Shown here: positions 1 to 8,396 of the stretch, one piece after another
Position numbering within the stretch: position 1 is the first letter of the stretch
How the letters are laid out: every line of letters starts with the position of its first letter
From: CBDFKQ01 sp965248855
GTDB taxonomy: Bacteria > Bacteroidota > Bacteroidia > Cytophagales > 172606-1
Assembly: GCA_965248855.1 (NCBI GenBank)
Contig: CBDFKQ010000020.1
Coordinates: 1 to 56,731, forward strand
Reading direction: 5' to 3'
Length of the DNA stretch: 56,731 nt
Made by a program: the position numbers and the translations under genes
The notes under the pieces: generated by a model
What the model was told of the DNA's origin: nothing
The model's input: the letters and a program-made list of their open reading frames with translations, nothing else
Database searches by the model: none

Positions 1-2
1 GA

Positions 3-1028
3 AAAGTAAGGAGCATAAGAAGTATAAGTTTTATTCAAGGCACATTTGTAAATCTTTTAAGGCAAAGTATTTTATTTATTCTTCTTTATCTTATTTTTAA
101 AAATCATTTAACTGTCGGCCAGTTGATGACCTTACAATTCTATTCATTCTTTGTTTTTGGCCCTTTACAGGAAATGGGAAACGTTATTCTTTCATATAGA
201 GAAGCGGAAGCTTCATTAAATAATTTTAAAACAATACTTGATACTCCGGTTGAAGAAAGGCCTTTAAATCCTCAAAAAATAAATAATATTGAAACTTTGC
301 AATTTAATAATGTAAGTTTTAAACATAAATCAAGTAGTAGTTATGCCTTAGAAAACATTTCATTTTCTGTAAAAAAAGGAGAAACCATTGCTTTTGTTGG
401 TCCTTCGGGAGCAGGGAAAACTACACTTGTTAAATTATTAGTTGGTCTCTATCATCCTGAAAGCGGAAAAATACTTTATAACAGTATTGATTCTCTTGAA
501 CTGGATATAGAAAATATGCGAAGCCAAATCGGTTTTGTAACTCAGGATACACAATTGTTTTCGGGTACGATAAAAGAAAATTTGCTTTTTGTAAATCCTG
601 CTGCTACTGATGATGAAATGATAGATGTATTAAACAAAGCAGCGTCTCAAAATTTACTTTTGCGTTCAGAAAATGGTTTAAATACAGTGATTGGTGAAGG
701 GGGTATGAAAATTTCCGGAGGCGAAAAACAAAGATTATCTATTGCCAGGGCTTTGTTAAGAAAACCTAAATTAATTGTTTTTGATGAAGCAACATCCTCA
801 CTCGATTCCATCACTGAAGAAGAAATATCAAGTACCATTAAAGAAATAGCTTCTAATAAAGATCATATAATGGTAATGATTGCTCACAGGCTTTCTACTA
901 TACTCCATGCAGATAAAATTTATGTTTTAGAAAAAGGAAAGGTAGCCGAAACCGGTACTCACCAAAGCTTGCTAGAAGAAAAAGGCTTGTATTATGCCAT
1001 GTGGAGGCAACAAATAGGAGAAAGATAA
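3..1028 (+). CDS. ABC exporter (MsbA/LapB type), 5'-truncated by the window edge
   Basis: The reading frame is open from base 3, so the gene starts outside the window; the in-frame TTG at 123 is not its real start. The visible part holds the end of a transmembrane domain (hydrophobic stretch around bases 70-110, then a GQLMTLQFYSF helix) followed by a full nucleotide-binding domain. That domain has Walker A GPSGAGKTT, Q-loop FVTQDTQ, signature ISGGEKQRLS, Walker B LIVFDEATSSLD and H-loop IAHRLST. A membrane domain fused to one ATPase domain is the arrangement of half-size ABC exporters that work as homodimers and export lipids, peptides or drugs. The substrate cannot be told from this fragment. 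The next gene, lysA, lies 121 bp downstream. Confidence 0.88.
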   Translation, partial: KVRSIRSISFIQGTFVNLLRQSILFILLYLIFKNHLTVGQLMTLQFYSFFVFGPLQEMGNVILSYREAEASLNNFKTILDTPVEERPLNPQKINNIETLQFNNVSFKHKSSSSYALENISFSVKKGETIAFVGPSGAGKTTLVKLLVGLYHPESGKILYNSIDSLELDIENMRSQIGFVTQDTQLFSGTIKENLLFVNPAATDDEMIDVLNKAASQNLLLRSENGLNTVIGEGGMKISGGEKQRLSIARALLRKPKLIVFDEATSSLDSITEEEISSTIKEIASNKDHIMVMIAHRLSTILHADKIYVLEKGKVAETGTHQSLLEEKGLYYAMWRQQIGER

Positions 1029-1149
1029 AATCTATTTTTATTATAATTTTATTATCTCTTATTTTTTTTGAAAAAATGAATTATAAAATTTAAAAACAAA
1101 AATCTTATTTTTGAAAAATTTTTTAATTTGTAATTTCTAATTTTAATTC

Positions 1150-2382
1150 ATGCAACTTAATAATGACGTTTATCAAATTCAAAATTTAAACGTTTTGGAA
1201 ATCTGTGAGGAATATGGCTCACCACTTTATGTATATGACGCTGATATTATTATCAGACAAATACAAAATTTTAAAAGTGCTTTTAGTGAAGTTCCTTTAA
1301 AAATAAAGTTTGCATGCAAGGCTCTTACCAATATATCTATTTTAAAGTTAATGAACCTGCACGGTATCGGAATCGATACAGTATCAGTTAATGAAGCACG
1401 CTTAGGCATATTAGCCGGTTTTGAAGGAAAAGAAATAAATTATACTCCAAACGGTGTTGCATTCGAAGAAATTATAGAAGCTGTTGAATTAGGAGTAAAA
1501 ATAAATGTCGATAATATTCCTTCTCTCGAAAAATTTGGAAAAAAATATGGTAATTCGGTTTCGTGTGGTTTAAGGTTAAACCCACATGTTGTTGCAGGAG
1601 GAAATTCTAAAATACAAGTCGGTCATATTAATTCTAAATTTGGTATATCAGTTTCACAACTTTCGGAAGTACATGAGCTGATTAAAAAATATAATATAAA
1701 AGTTGCCGGTTTACACATTCATACCGGATCTGACATTTTAGAAGCGGAAGCATTTATTACAGGTGCTTCGGTAGTTTTTGGTGTGGCAAAAGAATTTAAA
1801 GACCTTGCATATATTGATTTTGGAGGAGGCTTTAAAATTGCCTATAAAGAAGGTGATAAAACTACCAATATACCTGATTTAGGAAAAAAATTATCTTCAG
1901 CTTTTAAAGAATTTTGTAAAGAGTACGGTAAAGAACTTGAACTTTGGTTTGAGCCGGGTAAATATTTAGTAAGTGAGTGTGGATATTTATTTGTAAAAAC
2001 GAACGTAGTAAAACAAACTCCTAATCTTACATTTTTGCAGGTTAACTCGGGTTTAAACCATTTAATAAGACCCATGATGTATGATGCCTATCACGATATT
2101 ATAAATATTTCTAACCCAAATGGAAAAAAGGAAACGTATAATGTGGTGGGATATATATGTGAAAATGATACTTTTGGCAACAATCGTTTGCTAAATGAAG
2201 TAAAAGAAGGTGATACATTGGTTTTAAAAAATGCAGGAGCATATTCTTTTTCAATGAGCTCCCAATACAATGCCCGCGTACGCCCGGCAGAAGTATTAAT
2301 TTATAATGGGAAAGCAATTTTAATTAGAGAAAGAGAGACATTGGATGACATTTTAAAAAACCAAATATTAGTAGAACTGTAA
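1150..2382 (+). CDS. lysA: Diaminopimelate decarboxylase
   Basis: This PLP enzyme converts meso-diaminopimelate to L-lysine, the last step of lysine synthesis. At 410 residues it has the usual family length. The N-terminal alanine-racemase-like barrel carries the Schiff-base lysine K57 in FACKALT, then HIHTGSD and the glycine-rich phosphate-binding loop FGGGF. The C-terminal half has WFEPGKYLV and a substrate motif of the form CENDTFG, the local version of the CxSGD-type motif. The ATG at 1150 follows an AT-rich leader. The position upstream of a penicillin-binding protein gene fits a cell-wall neighbourhood, although lysine also goes into protein. Confidence 0.93.
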   Translation: MQLNNDVYQIQNLNVLEICEEYGSPLYVYDADIIIRQIQNFKSAFSEVPLKIKFACKALTNISILKLMNLHGIGIDTVSVNEARLGILAGFEGKEINYTPNGVAFEEIIEAVELGVKINVDNIPSLEKFGKKYGNSVSCGLRLNPHVVAGGNSKIQVGHINSKFGISVSQLSEVHELIKKYNIKVAGLHIHTGSDILEAEAFITGASVVFGVAKEFKDLAYIDFGGGFKIAYKEGDKTTNIPDLGKKLSSAFKEFCKEYGKELELWFEPGKYLVSECGYLFVKTNVVKQTPNLTFLQVNSGLNHLIRPMMYDAYHDIINISNPNGKKETYNVVGYICENDTFGNNRLLNEVKEGDTLVLKNAGAYSFSMSSQYNARVRPAEVLIYNGKAILIRERETLDDILKNQILVEL

Positions 2383-2434
2383 TTCATTCCTAAATAAAAT
2401 AATTGATATCTGATTGAGATAATAATTTTAAAGC

Positions 2435-4852
2435 ATGGGGCCTTTTATAGAAAAAGTAAAAACGTTTGTTAATGAAAAGTTGCCTTTTCTCAAAACCGGT
2501 CAGGAGTTAATTGTAAATTATTGGAATAAATACCAATTATATCTTCGTAACAGACCACCATTATCACGCATTGAAAAATTGTGGAAATATTCCGGTATTG
2601 TTCTTTTAAGTATTTTTATTTATTTCTTTTGTGTCGATATAAATTTTTTATGGCTTTTTGGTTCAAGCCCCGGCCTTGATAAATTGCAAAACCCACAAAC
2701 TGAACTTGCATCAGATCTATATACTATTGATGGAGTTTTATTGGGAAAATATTATCGTGAAAATCGCTCACCTGTTGCTTATAATAAACTTTCACCCAAT
2801 ATAATTAAAGCATTAATTGCTACTGAAGATGTTCGATTTTATAAACACTCAGGAATAGATCTTAAAGGAATGTTTGCAGCAGCAGTAGATTTATTAAAAG
2901 GCGATGGAAGAGGGGCAAGCACTATTACCCAACAATTAGCAAAAAATCTTTATAAAACCAGACAAAAAAATTCAGAAGGTTTGCTTCATTACATTCCTTT
3001 AATAAAAACATTAGTAATAAAAACAAAGGAATGGATTACTGCTATAAAGCTTGAACGCGTTTATACTAAAGAAGAAATTATTACACTGTATTTGAATACA
3101 GTTACATTTGGAAGTAATACATTTGGAATAAAAACAGCAGCCAGGGCTTTTTTTAATACTTCTCCTGATAGTTTAAATATGCAACAATCAGCTTTGCTGG
3201 TTGGCATGCTCAAAGCACCTACACAATACAGCCCTATTTTAAATCCAAAAAGTGCGTTAAAGCGTCGTAATGTTGTTTTTTCGCAATTAGCGCGATATAA
3301 AATAATAACTAAAAAAGCCCGGGATTCCTTAAACATTCTACCAATAAAACTTGATTATCATGTGCAGGCGCATTTAGATGGCGCTAATAATTATTTTAGC
3401 AGCGCAATTAATAAATTTTTAGATGATTGGAGTGAAGAAACAGGTAATGATATATATACCGGAGGATATAAAATATATACTACAATCGATTCCAGAATGC
3501 AAAAATATGCCGAACAGGCAGTTGCGGAACAAGTAAAATTTCAACAAATATTATTCGACAGCCAATGGGGAAAGCAATATCCTTGGGTTGATAAAAATGG
3601 TGTTGAACCGGTTGGTTTTATTGAAGGCATTGCTCATCGAACCGATTATTACAAGTTTCTCAAACAGAAATATAAAAACCATCCGGATTCAGCCGAAATT
3701 TTATTGAATACACCTCATAAAATAAAAGTTTTTTCCTGGTCGGGAGATAAGGAGTTAATGATGAACGTTATGGATTCGATTAGATATCATAAACGTTTTT
3801 TACATGCCGGAATGATGACAATGGATCCTTATACCGGACAAATTAAAGCGTGGGTAGGTGGTATTGATTATAATTATTTTAAATATGATCATGTTAAACA
3901 AGCCAAAAGGCAACCGGGCTCTACTTTTAAACCATTTGTTTATACAGCAGCTATTGATAATGGATGGACACCTTGCGATGAGATTGAAGACAAGATGGTT
4001 ACGTTCAGATACGAAGAAAATGGTGAAAAAAAAGAATGGACACCAAAAAATGCTGATTGGGTTTACTCGGGTCGTATGATGACTTTACGCCATGCTATTG
4101 GCCGATCAATTAATACTGTTACTGCACAATTGACTGATAAAATTGGAGCCCAAACAGTTGCGGATTATGCACATAAAATGGGAATTACAAGCGAAATTAA
4201 ACCTGTTCCTTCAGTAGGTCTTGGCTCAAGCGATGCAAGTGTTTTTGAAATGGTTGGCGCTTATAGTACATTTTTAAATCAAGGTATCTGGACAGAACCT
4301 CAATTTATAACCCGAATTGAAGATAGATATGGGAATGTAGTTGAACAGTTTTCTCCCAAACAACGTCGCGTTATAAATCCGGAAACTGCATGGCTTATGT
4401 TATACATGCTTAAAGGTGGAATAGAAGAACCATTAGGTACTTCACAAAATTTATGGAGTTTTGAAGTGTTTGGAAATGGAAATGAATTTGCAGCAAAAAC
4501 CGGAACTTCAACCAATCAGGCTGATGCATGGTTTATGGGAATTACTAAAGATTTAGTAAGTGGTGTGTGGTTTGGTGGTGATGACCCAAGAGTTCATTTT
4601 AGAACCATGTTAGGCGAAGGTTCAAGAACTGCATTACCAATATATGGAACCTTTATGGAAAAAGTTTATAAAGATGAATCACTTGGTGTTACAAAAGGAC
4701 CTTTACCGAAAGCCCCGGCATACGTAAAGAAAAAATATTATTGCCCAACTCTTTGGCGACCAAGCAGGATAGATTCAGCAGCTTCGGATAGTGGAGGGAT
4801 AGTGATTCCAAATATGAATGATATAAAAGATTCAATTGGAGTTGGCGGATAA
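2435..4852 (+). CDS. mrcA: Class A penicillin-binding protein (PBP1A-type transglycosylase/transpeptidase)
   Basis: This bifunctional enzyme polymerises glycan strands from lipid II and cross-links them on the periplasmic side. The 805 residues start with a cytoplasmic segment, then a transmembrane helix around residues 53-75. A GT51 domain follows, with catalytic Glu131 in ATEDVRFYKHSG and the GASTITQQLAKNLYK motif. The transpeptidase domain has the SxxK nucleophile Ser496 (GSTFKPF), the SxN motif in RSINTV, and KTG beginning at Lys688. All catalytic motifs are present, so it should be active. It lies 52 bp after lysA. A long inverted repeat follows it. Confidence 0.93.
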   Translation: MGPFIEKVKTFVNEKLPFLKTGQELIVNYWNKYQLYLRNRPPLSRIEKLWKYSGIVLLSIFIYFFCVDINFLWLFGSSPGLDKLQNPQTELASDLYTIDGVLLGKYYRENRSPVAYNKLSPNIIKALIATEDVRFYKHSGIDLKGMFAAAVDLLKGDGRGASTITQQLAKNLYKTRQKNSEGLLHYIPLIKTLVIKTKEWITAIKLERVYTKEEIITLYLNTVTFGSNTFGIKTAARAFFNTSPDSLNMQQSALLVGMLKAPTQYSPILNPKSALKRRNVVFSQLARYKIITKKARDSLNILPIKLDYHVQAHLDGANNYFSSAINKFLDDWSEETGNDIYTGGYKIYTTIDSRMQKYAEQAVAEQVKFQQILFDSQWGKQYPWVDKNGVEPVGFIEGIAHRTDYYKFLKQKYKNHPDSAEILLNTPHKIKVFSWSGDKELMMNVMDSIRYHKRFLHAGMMTMDPYTGQIKAWVGGIDYNYFKYDHVKQAKRQPGSTFKPFVYTAAIDNGWTPCDEIEDKMVTFRYEENGEKKEWTPKNADWVYSGRMMTLRHAIGRSINTVTAQLTDKIGAQTVADYAHKMGITSEIKPVPSVGLGSSDASVFEMVGAYSTFLNQGIWTEPQFITRIEDRYGNVVEQFSPKQRRVINPETAWLMLYMLKGGIEEPLGTSQNLWSFEVFGNGNEFAAKTGTSTNQADAWFMGITKDLVSGVWFGGDDPRVHFRTMLGEGSRTALPIYGTFMEKVYKDESLGVTKGPLPKAPAYVKKKYYCPTLWRPSRIDSAASDSGGIVIPNMNDIKDSIGVGG

Positions 4853-4919
4853 ATATATGAATCATAAGTATTTTAAAATTTCTATGACTTACTGAAAAAA
4901 ATTAATTTTGTTTTTGCAT

Positions 4920-4965
4920 TTTTACCGGAAATATTTTTTGATTTTAAATAATATTTCCGGTAAAA
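4920..4965. repeat. Perfect 16-bp inverted repeat between the PBP gene and kdsA
   Basis: TTTTACCGGAAATATT (4920-4935) is matched exactly by its reverse complement at 4950-4965, with a 14-base loop. Neither strand has a clear separate T-run after the stem, so it is not a textbook intrinsic terminator. It may be a Bacteroidota-type transcript end or a protein site. Confidence 0.6.
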
Positions 4966-5031
4966 CAAAAAATGGCATCAATTTAGCTTACCGACAAGCT
5001 ATTAATATTTAGAACCTTAAATTCCTTAATA

Positions 5032-5880
5032 ATGGAAAAGAAAATTGTAAAAGTAGGTAATATCGAATGTGGTGCTGATCCATTATTCCTCATTTCCGGT
5101 CCTTGTGTGATTGAAGATGAAAAGACAATGATGACCACTGCCGAATATTTAAAAAAGATAACAGAAAAATTAAATATACCCCTTGTTTTTAAATCATCAT
5201 TTCAAAAAGACAATCGCAGCACATTATCTTATTATAAAGGACCGGGATTAGATGAAGGATTAAAAATCTTAGAAAGAATTAAAAAAGATTTTGGTTTTCC
5301 TATTTTATCTGATGTTCATTACCCATCTCAGGTTAAGGCCGCGGCAGAAGTTTTAGATATTATTCAAATACCCGCATATTTATGTATGCAAACTGATTTA
5401 GTTGTTGCATGTGCAAAAAGTAATAGAGTTATAAACATAAAACACGGTCAGTTTTTAGCACCGGATAATATGAAGAATCCTGCGCAAAAGGCGGTAGAAT
5501 CCGGTAATGATCAAATTATTTTAACTGAAAGAGGTTTTACATTTGGTTATAATGATTTAGTAGTTGATCCTCGTGCATTTTATTTTCTAAATCAAACCGG
5601 TTACCCGGTAGTTTTTGATATTACACATTCCATTCGTAAATATGGTATACCAAGTGCTGATCCAAAAGGTGGCAACAGGGCTGTGATGCCAACTATAGCT
5701 CGTGCCGGTGTAGCTGCAGGAGTTGACGGTGTATTTATTGAAACACATCCTGATCCTTCAAAAGCACTTTGCGATGCAGCAAGCCAATTATGTGTTTATG
5801 ATTTGGAAGAATTTATCAAACCATTGATTGATTTACATGAAGTAGAGTTAAGATACAGAAAAACTGCAGTTTTGAATTAA
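5032..5880 (+). CDS. kdsA: 3-deoxy-8-phosphooctulonate (Kdo-8-P) synthase
   Basis: KdsA condenses phosphoenolpyruvate with D-arabinose 5-phosphate to give Kdo 8-phosphate, the first committed step toward the inner core sugar of lipopolysaccharide. The 282 residues match the family length. Recognisable motifs are LISGPCVIEDE near the start, FKSSFQKDNRS, NIKHGQFLAP, and the closing IETHPDPSKALCDA segment. It needs arabinose 5-phosphate as substrate. The next gene carries KdsD-type CBS domains but no isomerase domain, and a KdsC-like phosphatase follows, so the locus is a Kdo block with an unusual middle member. Confidence 0.95.
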   Translation: MEKKIVKVGNIECGADPLFLISGPCVIEDEKTMMTTAEYLKKITEKLNIPLVFKSSFQKDNRSTLSYYKGPGLDEGLKILERIKKDFGFPILSDVHYPSQVKAAAEVLDIIQIPAYLCMQTDLVVACAKSNRVINIKHGQFLAPDNMKNPAQKAVESGNDQIILTERGFTFGYNDLVVDPRAFYFLNQTGYPVVFDITHSIRKYGIPSADPKGGNRAVMPTIARAGVAAGVDGVFIETHPDPSKALCDAASQLCVYDLEEFIKPLIDLHEVELRYRKTAVLN

Positions 5881-5950
5881 TTATTTCAAGAATAAAATAT
5901 TAGAGAATACATAAAAAAAATATTTTAAACAGTACACACACCAATAAAAC

Positions 5951-6958
5951 ATGGAATTATATTTAGATTCAGTAGATTTTAAAGAAATTGAAGAAGCATT
6001 TCAATTAGGAATTTTAGCAGGAGTAACTACAACTCCAACTTTTATGCACCGCCATGGAATAAAAGATATTGATGGAGCTATTGTGAAATTATCTAAAATG
6101 GTACCTGTTTTACAAATCGAAGCTTTGGGAGATACTGCAGCAGATATGGTAAAAGAAGCTTATCGCCAACTTGACCTGGGCTTGGATAAAACCAAAACAG
6201 TGTTTAAAATGCCTGTTTCAATGGAGGCACTTAAGGCTTGTAAAATAATGCGAGATGATAATTTATTGGTAAATATCCATCTTGTTTATTCTCTTCAACA
6301 AGCCTATATGGCTATGCTTGCCGGAGCAACTTATGTATGCCCATTAGTTGGGCGTTTGCAAGACGAAGGACATGATGCCTTAGGCCTTGTTGAACAATGT
6401 ATTGAAACAGTAGAGTATTATGGTTTTGACACAAAAATAATGTTCTCCTCTGTTAGGCATGCTGAACATGTTAAAAACGCATTAAACCTTGGCGTGCATA
6501 CAATTACAGTTCCTTGGGGAGTAATGAAAAAATTAACTGATAATAATTTTACAAAAGTTGGCACACAACAATTTGTAGAACATACAAGGTTAATGACAGT
6601 TAAAGTTGGAGAAGTTATTAATAAAATCAATCCTGTGGTTCAAATAGAGCATACAGTTTTAGATGCAATAGTTAAAATGTCAGAATCCGGTGCAGGGGCA
6701 GTTTCAATTGTTGATGGTACACAAAAGTTAGTTGGGATATTTACAGATGGTGATTTAAGAAGGTTGTTACAAAGTGATGGTAAAGATGCCATGCAGAAAA
6801 AACTTTCTGATTTTGAATTAAAAGTTCCGGTACATGTTACTCCTGATACTTTATTGTATGATGCTGTAGAATTAATTAAAAAATATAAAATAGATAATCT
6901 TGTTGTGCTTGAAAACGACAAACCAATAGGAATGCTTGATGTTCAGGATTTAGTTTAA
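5951..6958 (+). CDS. Transaldolase/fructose-6-phosphate aldolase-like domain fused to KdsD-type CBS pair
   Basis: Residues 1 to about 220 form a small TalC/FSA-like barrel: MELYLD start, Schiff-base lysine K86 in VFKMPVS, AGATYV, VGRLQDEGHD, and SSVRH. Residues from about 228 to 335 form a CBS pair containing GIFTDGDLRR, the sequence typical of the C-terminus of arabinose-5-phosphate isomerase (KdsD). Two positions that are normally conserved in the family are changed: GVTTNPS reads GVTTTPT (T28), and the threonine of the NVTL-type strand is His in NIHLVYS. The gene sits 70 bp after kdsA and before a KdsC-like gene, exactly where KdsD would be expected. I infer a role in making or controlling arabinose 5-phosphate. 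A plain transaldolase with nucleotide-sensing CBS domains is the alternative. Confidence 0.8.
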   Translation: MELYLDSVDFKEIEEAFQLGILAGVTTTPTFMHRHGIKDIDGAIVKLSKMVPVLQIEALGDTAADMVKEAYRQLDLGLDKTKTVFKMPVSMEALKACKIMRDDNLLVNIHLVYSLQQAYMAMLAGATYVCPLVGRLQDEGHDALGLVEQCIETVEYYGFDTKIMFSSVRHAEHVKNALNLGVHTITVPWGVMKKLTDNNFTKVGTQQFVEHTRLMTVKVGEVINKINPVVQIEHTVLDAIVKMSESGAGAVSIVDGTQKLVGIFTDGDLRRLLQSDGKDAMQKKLSDFELKVPVHVTPDTLLYDAVELIKKYKIDNLVVLENDKPIGMLDVQDLV

Positions 6959-6973
6959 TTGACTAAGATTTTT

Positions 6974-7004
6974 TCCCCTCATCATTAATGAGGGGATTTT
7001 TTTT
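6974..7004 (+). terminator. Intrinsic terminator after the transaldolase-CBS gene
   Basis: The stem TCCCCTCAT (6974-6982) pairs with ATGAGGGGA (6988-6996) across a 5-base loop and is followed by a run of eight T. It is 16 bp after the stop codon, and the next gene starts at 7021. The KdsC-like gene may therefore be read through or have its own promoter. Confidence 0.8.
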
Positions 7005-7020
7005 ATCTAATTTTTAAACA

Positions 7021-7734
7021 ATGGATTATAAAAGCATAGAAGGTGATTTTATTGATATAGGTGCTGAGTTTTTGATTCCTGTTATAGATTTAAGTGAAAA
7101 ATTAAAAAAAGTAAAAGCGTTTTTATTTGATTGGGATGGAGTATTTAATAATGGATCTAAAGGAGTTGGCGCAACAAGTTTATTTACCGAACCGGATTCA
7201 ATGGGTACTAATTTATTAAGATTAGGTTTTTGGCTGAAAGATAATCATTCACAACCTTTTATCGGAATTATTACAGCACTTAACAACGAATCAGCATCAC
7301 AACTTGCAGAAAGGGAACATTTTAATGCTGCTTTTTTTAACTTTAAAAATAAAATTCAAGCTTTTGATTTTGTTTGTCAGAAATATAATTTAAAACCTGA
7401 AGAAATAGCTTTTGTTTTTGATGATGTATTAGATCTTTCAGTGGCGAAAGTTTGCGGAGTAAGAATACTAATACGCAGGAAGGCAAGCCCTTTAATGGTT
7501 AATTATATAAAACAAAATAAACTTGCAGATTATATAACCGGAAATTCCGGAAATGAATTTGGTGTTAGAGAAGCTTGCGAAATGATGTTGGGTTTAACAG
7601 ATGTGTTTGATGATTCATTAGATAAAAGAATAGCTTTTGATGATTTTTATCAAAAATATTGGGAAGAAAGAAATAAAATGAAATTAGAAAAGTACTTTTG
7701 GAAAGATGATAAAATTCTAATCGATTTACATTAA
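7021..7734 (+). CDS. HAD-superfamily phosphatase related to KdsC (Kdo-8-phosphate phosphatase)
   Basis: HAD motifs are in order: FDWDGVFNNG with nucleophile D37 and D39, Thr85 in IITALNN, Lys111, and FDD at D134-D135. The region DYITGNSGNEFGVREACEMML matches the C-terminal part of KdsC, where GGxGAVRE is typical. In KdsC the enzyme removes phosphate from Kdo 8-phosphate. This protein is 237 residues, about 55 longer than classical KdsC. It has an extra N-terminal stretch (about 25 residues) and a C-terminal tail, and it reads FDD instead of GDD. Position after kdsA and the transaldolase-CBS gene supports the Kdo role. A phosphatase of another sugar phosphate remains possible. Confidence 0.75.
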   Translation: MDYKSIEGDFIDIGAEFLIPVIDLSEKLKKVKAFLFDWDGVFNNGSKGVGATSLFTEPDSMGTNLLRLGFWLKDNHSQPFIGIITALNNESASQLAEREHFNAAFFNFKNKIQAFDFVCQKYNLKPEEIAFVFDDVLDLSVAKVCGVRILIRRKASPLMVNYIKQNKLADYITGNSGNEFGVREACEMMLGLTDVFDDSLDKRIAFDDFYQKYWEERNKMKLEKYFWKDDKILIDLH

Positions 7735-7744
7735 ATATTTTAAT

Positions 7745-8164
7745 ATGGTAGCTGTATTAACTAATTCGGAAATTGATGCATTTATTTATTCGCAGGTAAT
7801 AGGCAGGATTGGATGCTATGCTGATGGAAGAGTATATGTTACTCCAATCACATACGCATTTGATGGTGAATACATTTATGGTTATACCAGAGTAGGGAAG
7901 AAAATAAAAATGATGCGCGAAAATCCGCAAGTGTGTTTTGAAATTGACCTGATGTACAATATGTTTAATTGGAAAAGTGTAATTATAGAAGGTATTTACG
8001 AAGAATTAACATTAGAAAATAGGGGTGCAGCCTTAGAGAGCTTAACTAACAGAATTATGCCTTTTTTGCAAATTGATACCAATCATCCTAAAATTTATGC
8101 AACTGATACTATCGCCTATAGAATCAAAATTATAAAAAAGACAGGAAGGTCCAGTAAAAAATGA
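7745..8164 (+). CDS. Pyridoxamine 5'-phosphate oxidase-family FMN-binding protein
   Basis: This 139-residue protein has the small split-barrel pattern of the PNPOx/NimA-like family: an N-terminal IGRIGCYADGRVYVTPITYAF strand pair, YGYTRVGKKIKMMRENPQV, and WKSVIIEGIYEEL. Such proteins bind FMN or a related flavin and reduce small molecules. The substrate here is unknown. It starts 10 bp after the KdsC-like gene, so the two are probably co-transcribed, but no functional link to Kdo is obvious. The region 8165-8378 downstream is AT-rich and I see nothing coding in it. Confidence 0.75.
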   Translation: MVAVLTNSEIDAFIYSQVIGRIGCYADGRVYVTPITYAFDGEYIYGYTRVGKKIKMMRENPQVCFEIDLMYNMFNWKSVIIEGIYEELTLENRGAALESLTNRIMPFLQIDTNHPKIYATDTIAYRIKIIKKTGRSSKK

Positions 8165-8396
8165 GTTTTATTTAACATTAGTAAAAAAATAATTTGTAAA
8201 TCTTTCATTATTTAAATAATAAATTCTGTTTTTTTTCTCCCCATAGATGCCTCTTATTTTTAAGTTTAATTAGTTTTTATAAGCCTTGTTTACAGAGCTT
8301 TCTGCTATATCTTTTTTTTTACGCCAAACATATAAACTTCAATTTATAGTTTATTAATAATTTGAATATATTTGTTTTTTGCAAATTTTTTTATTC

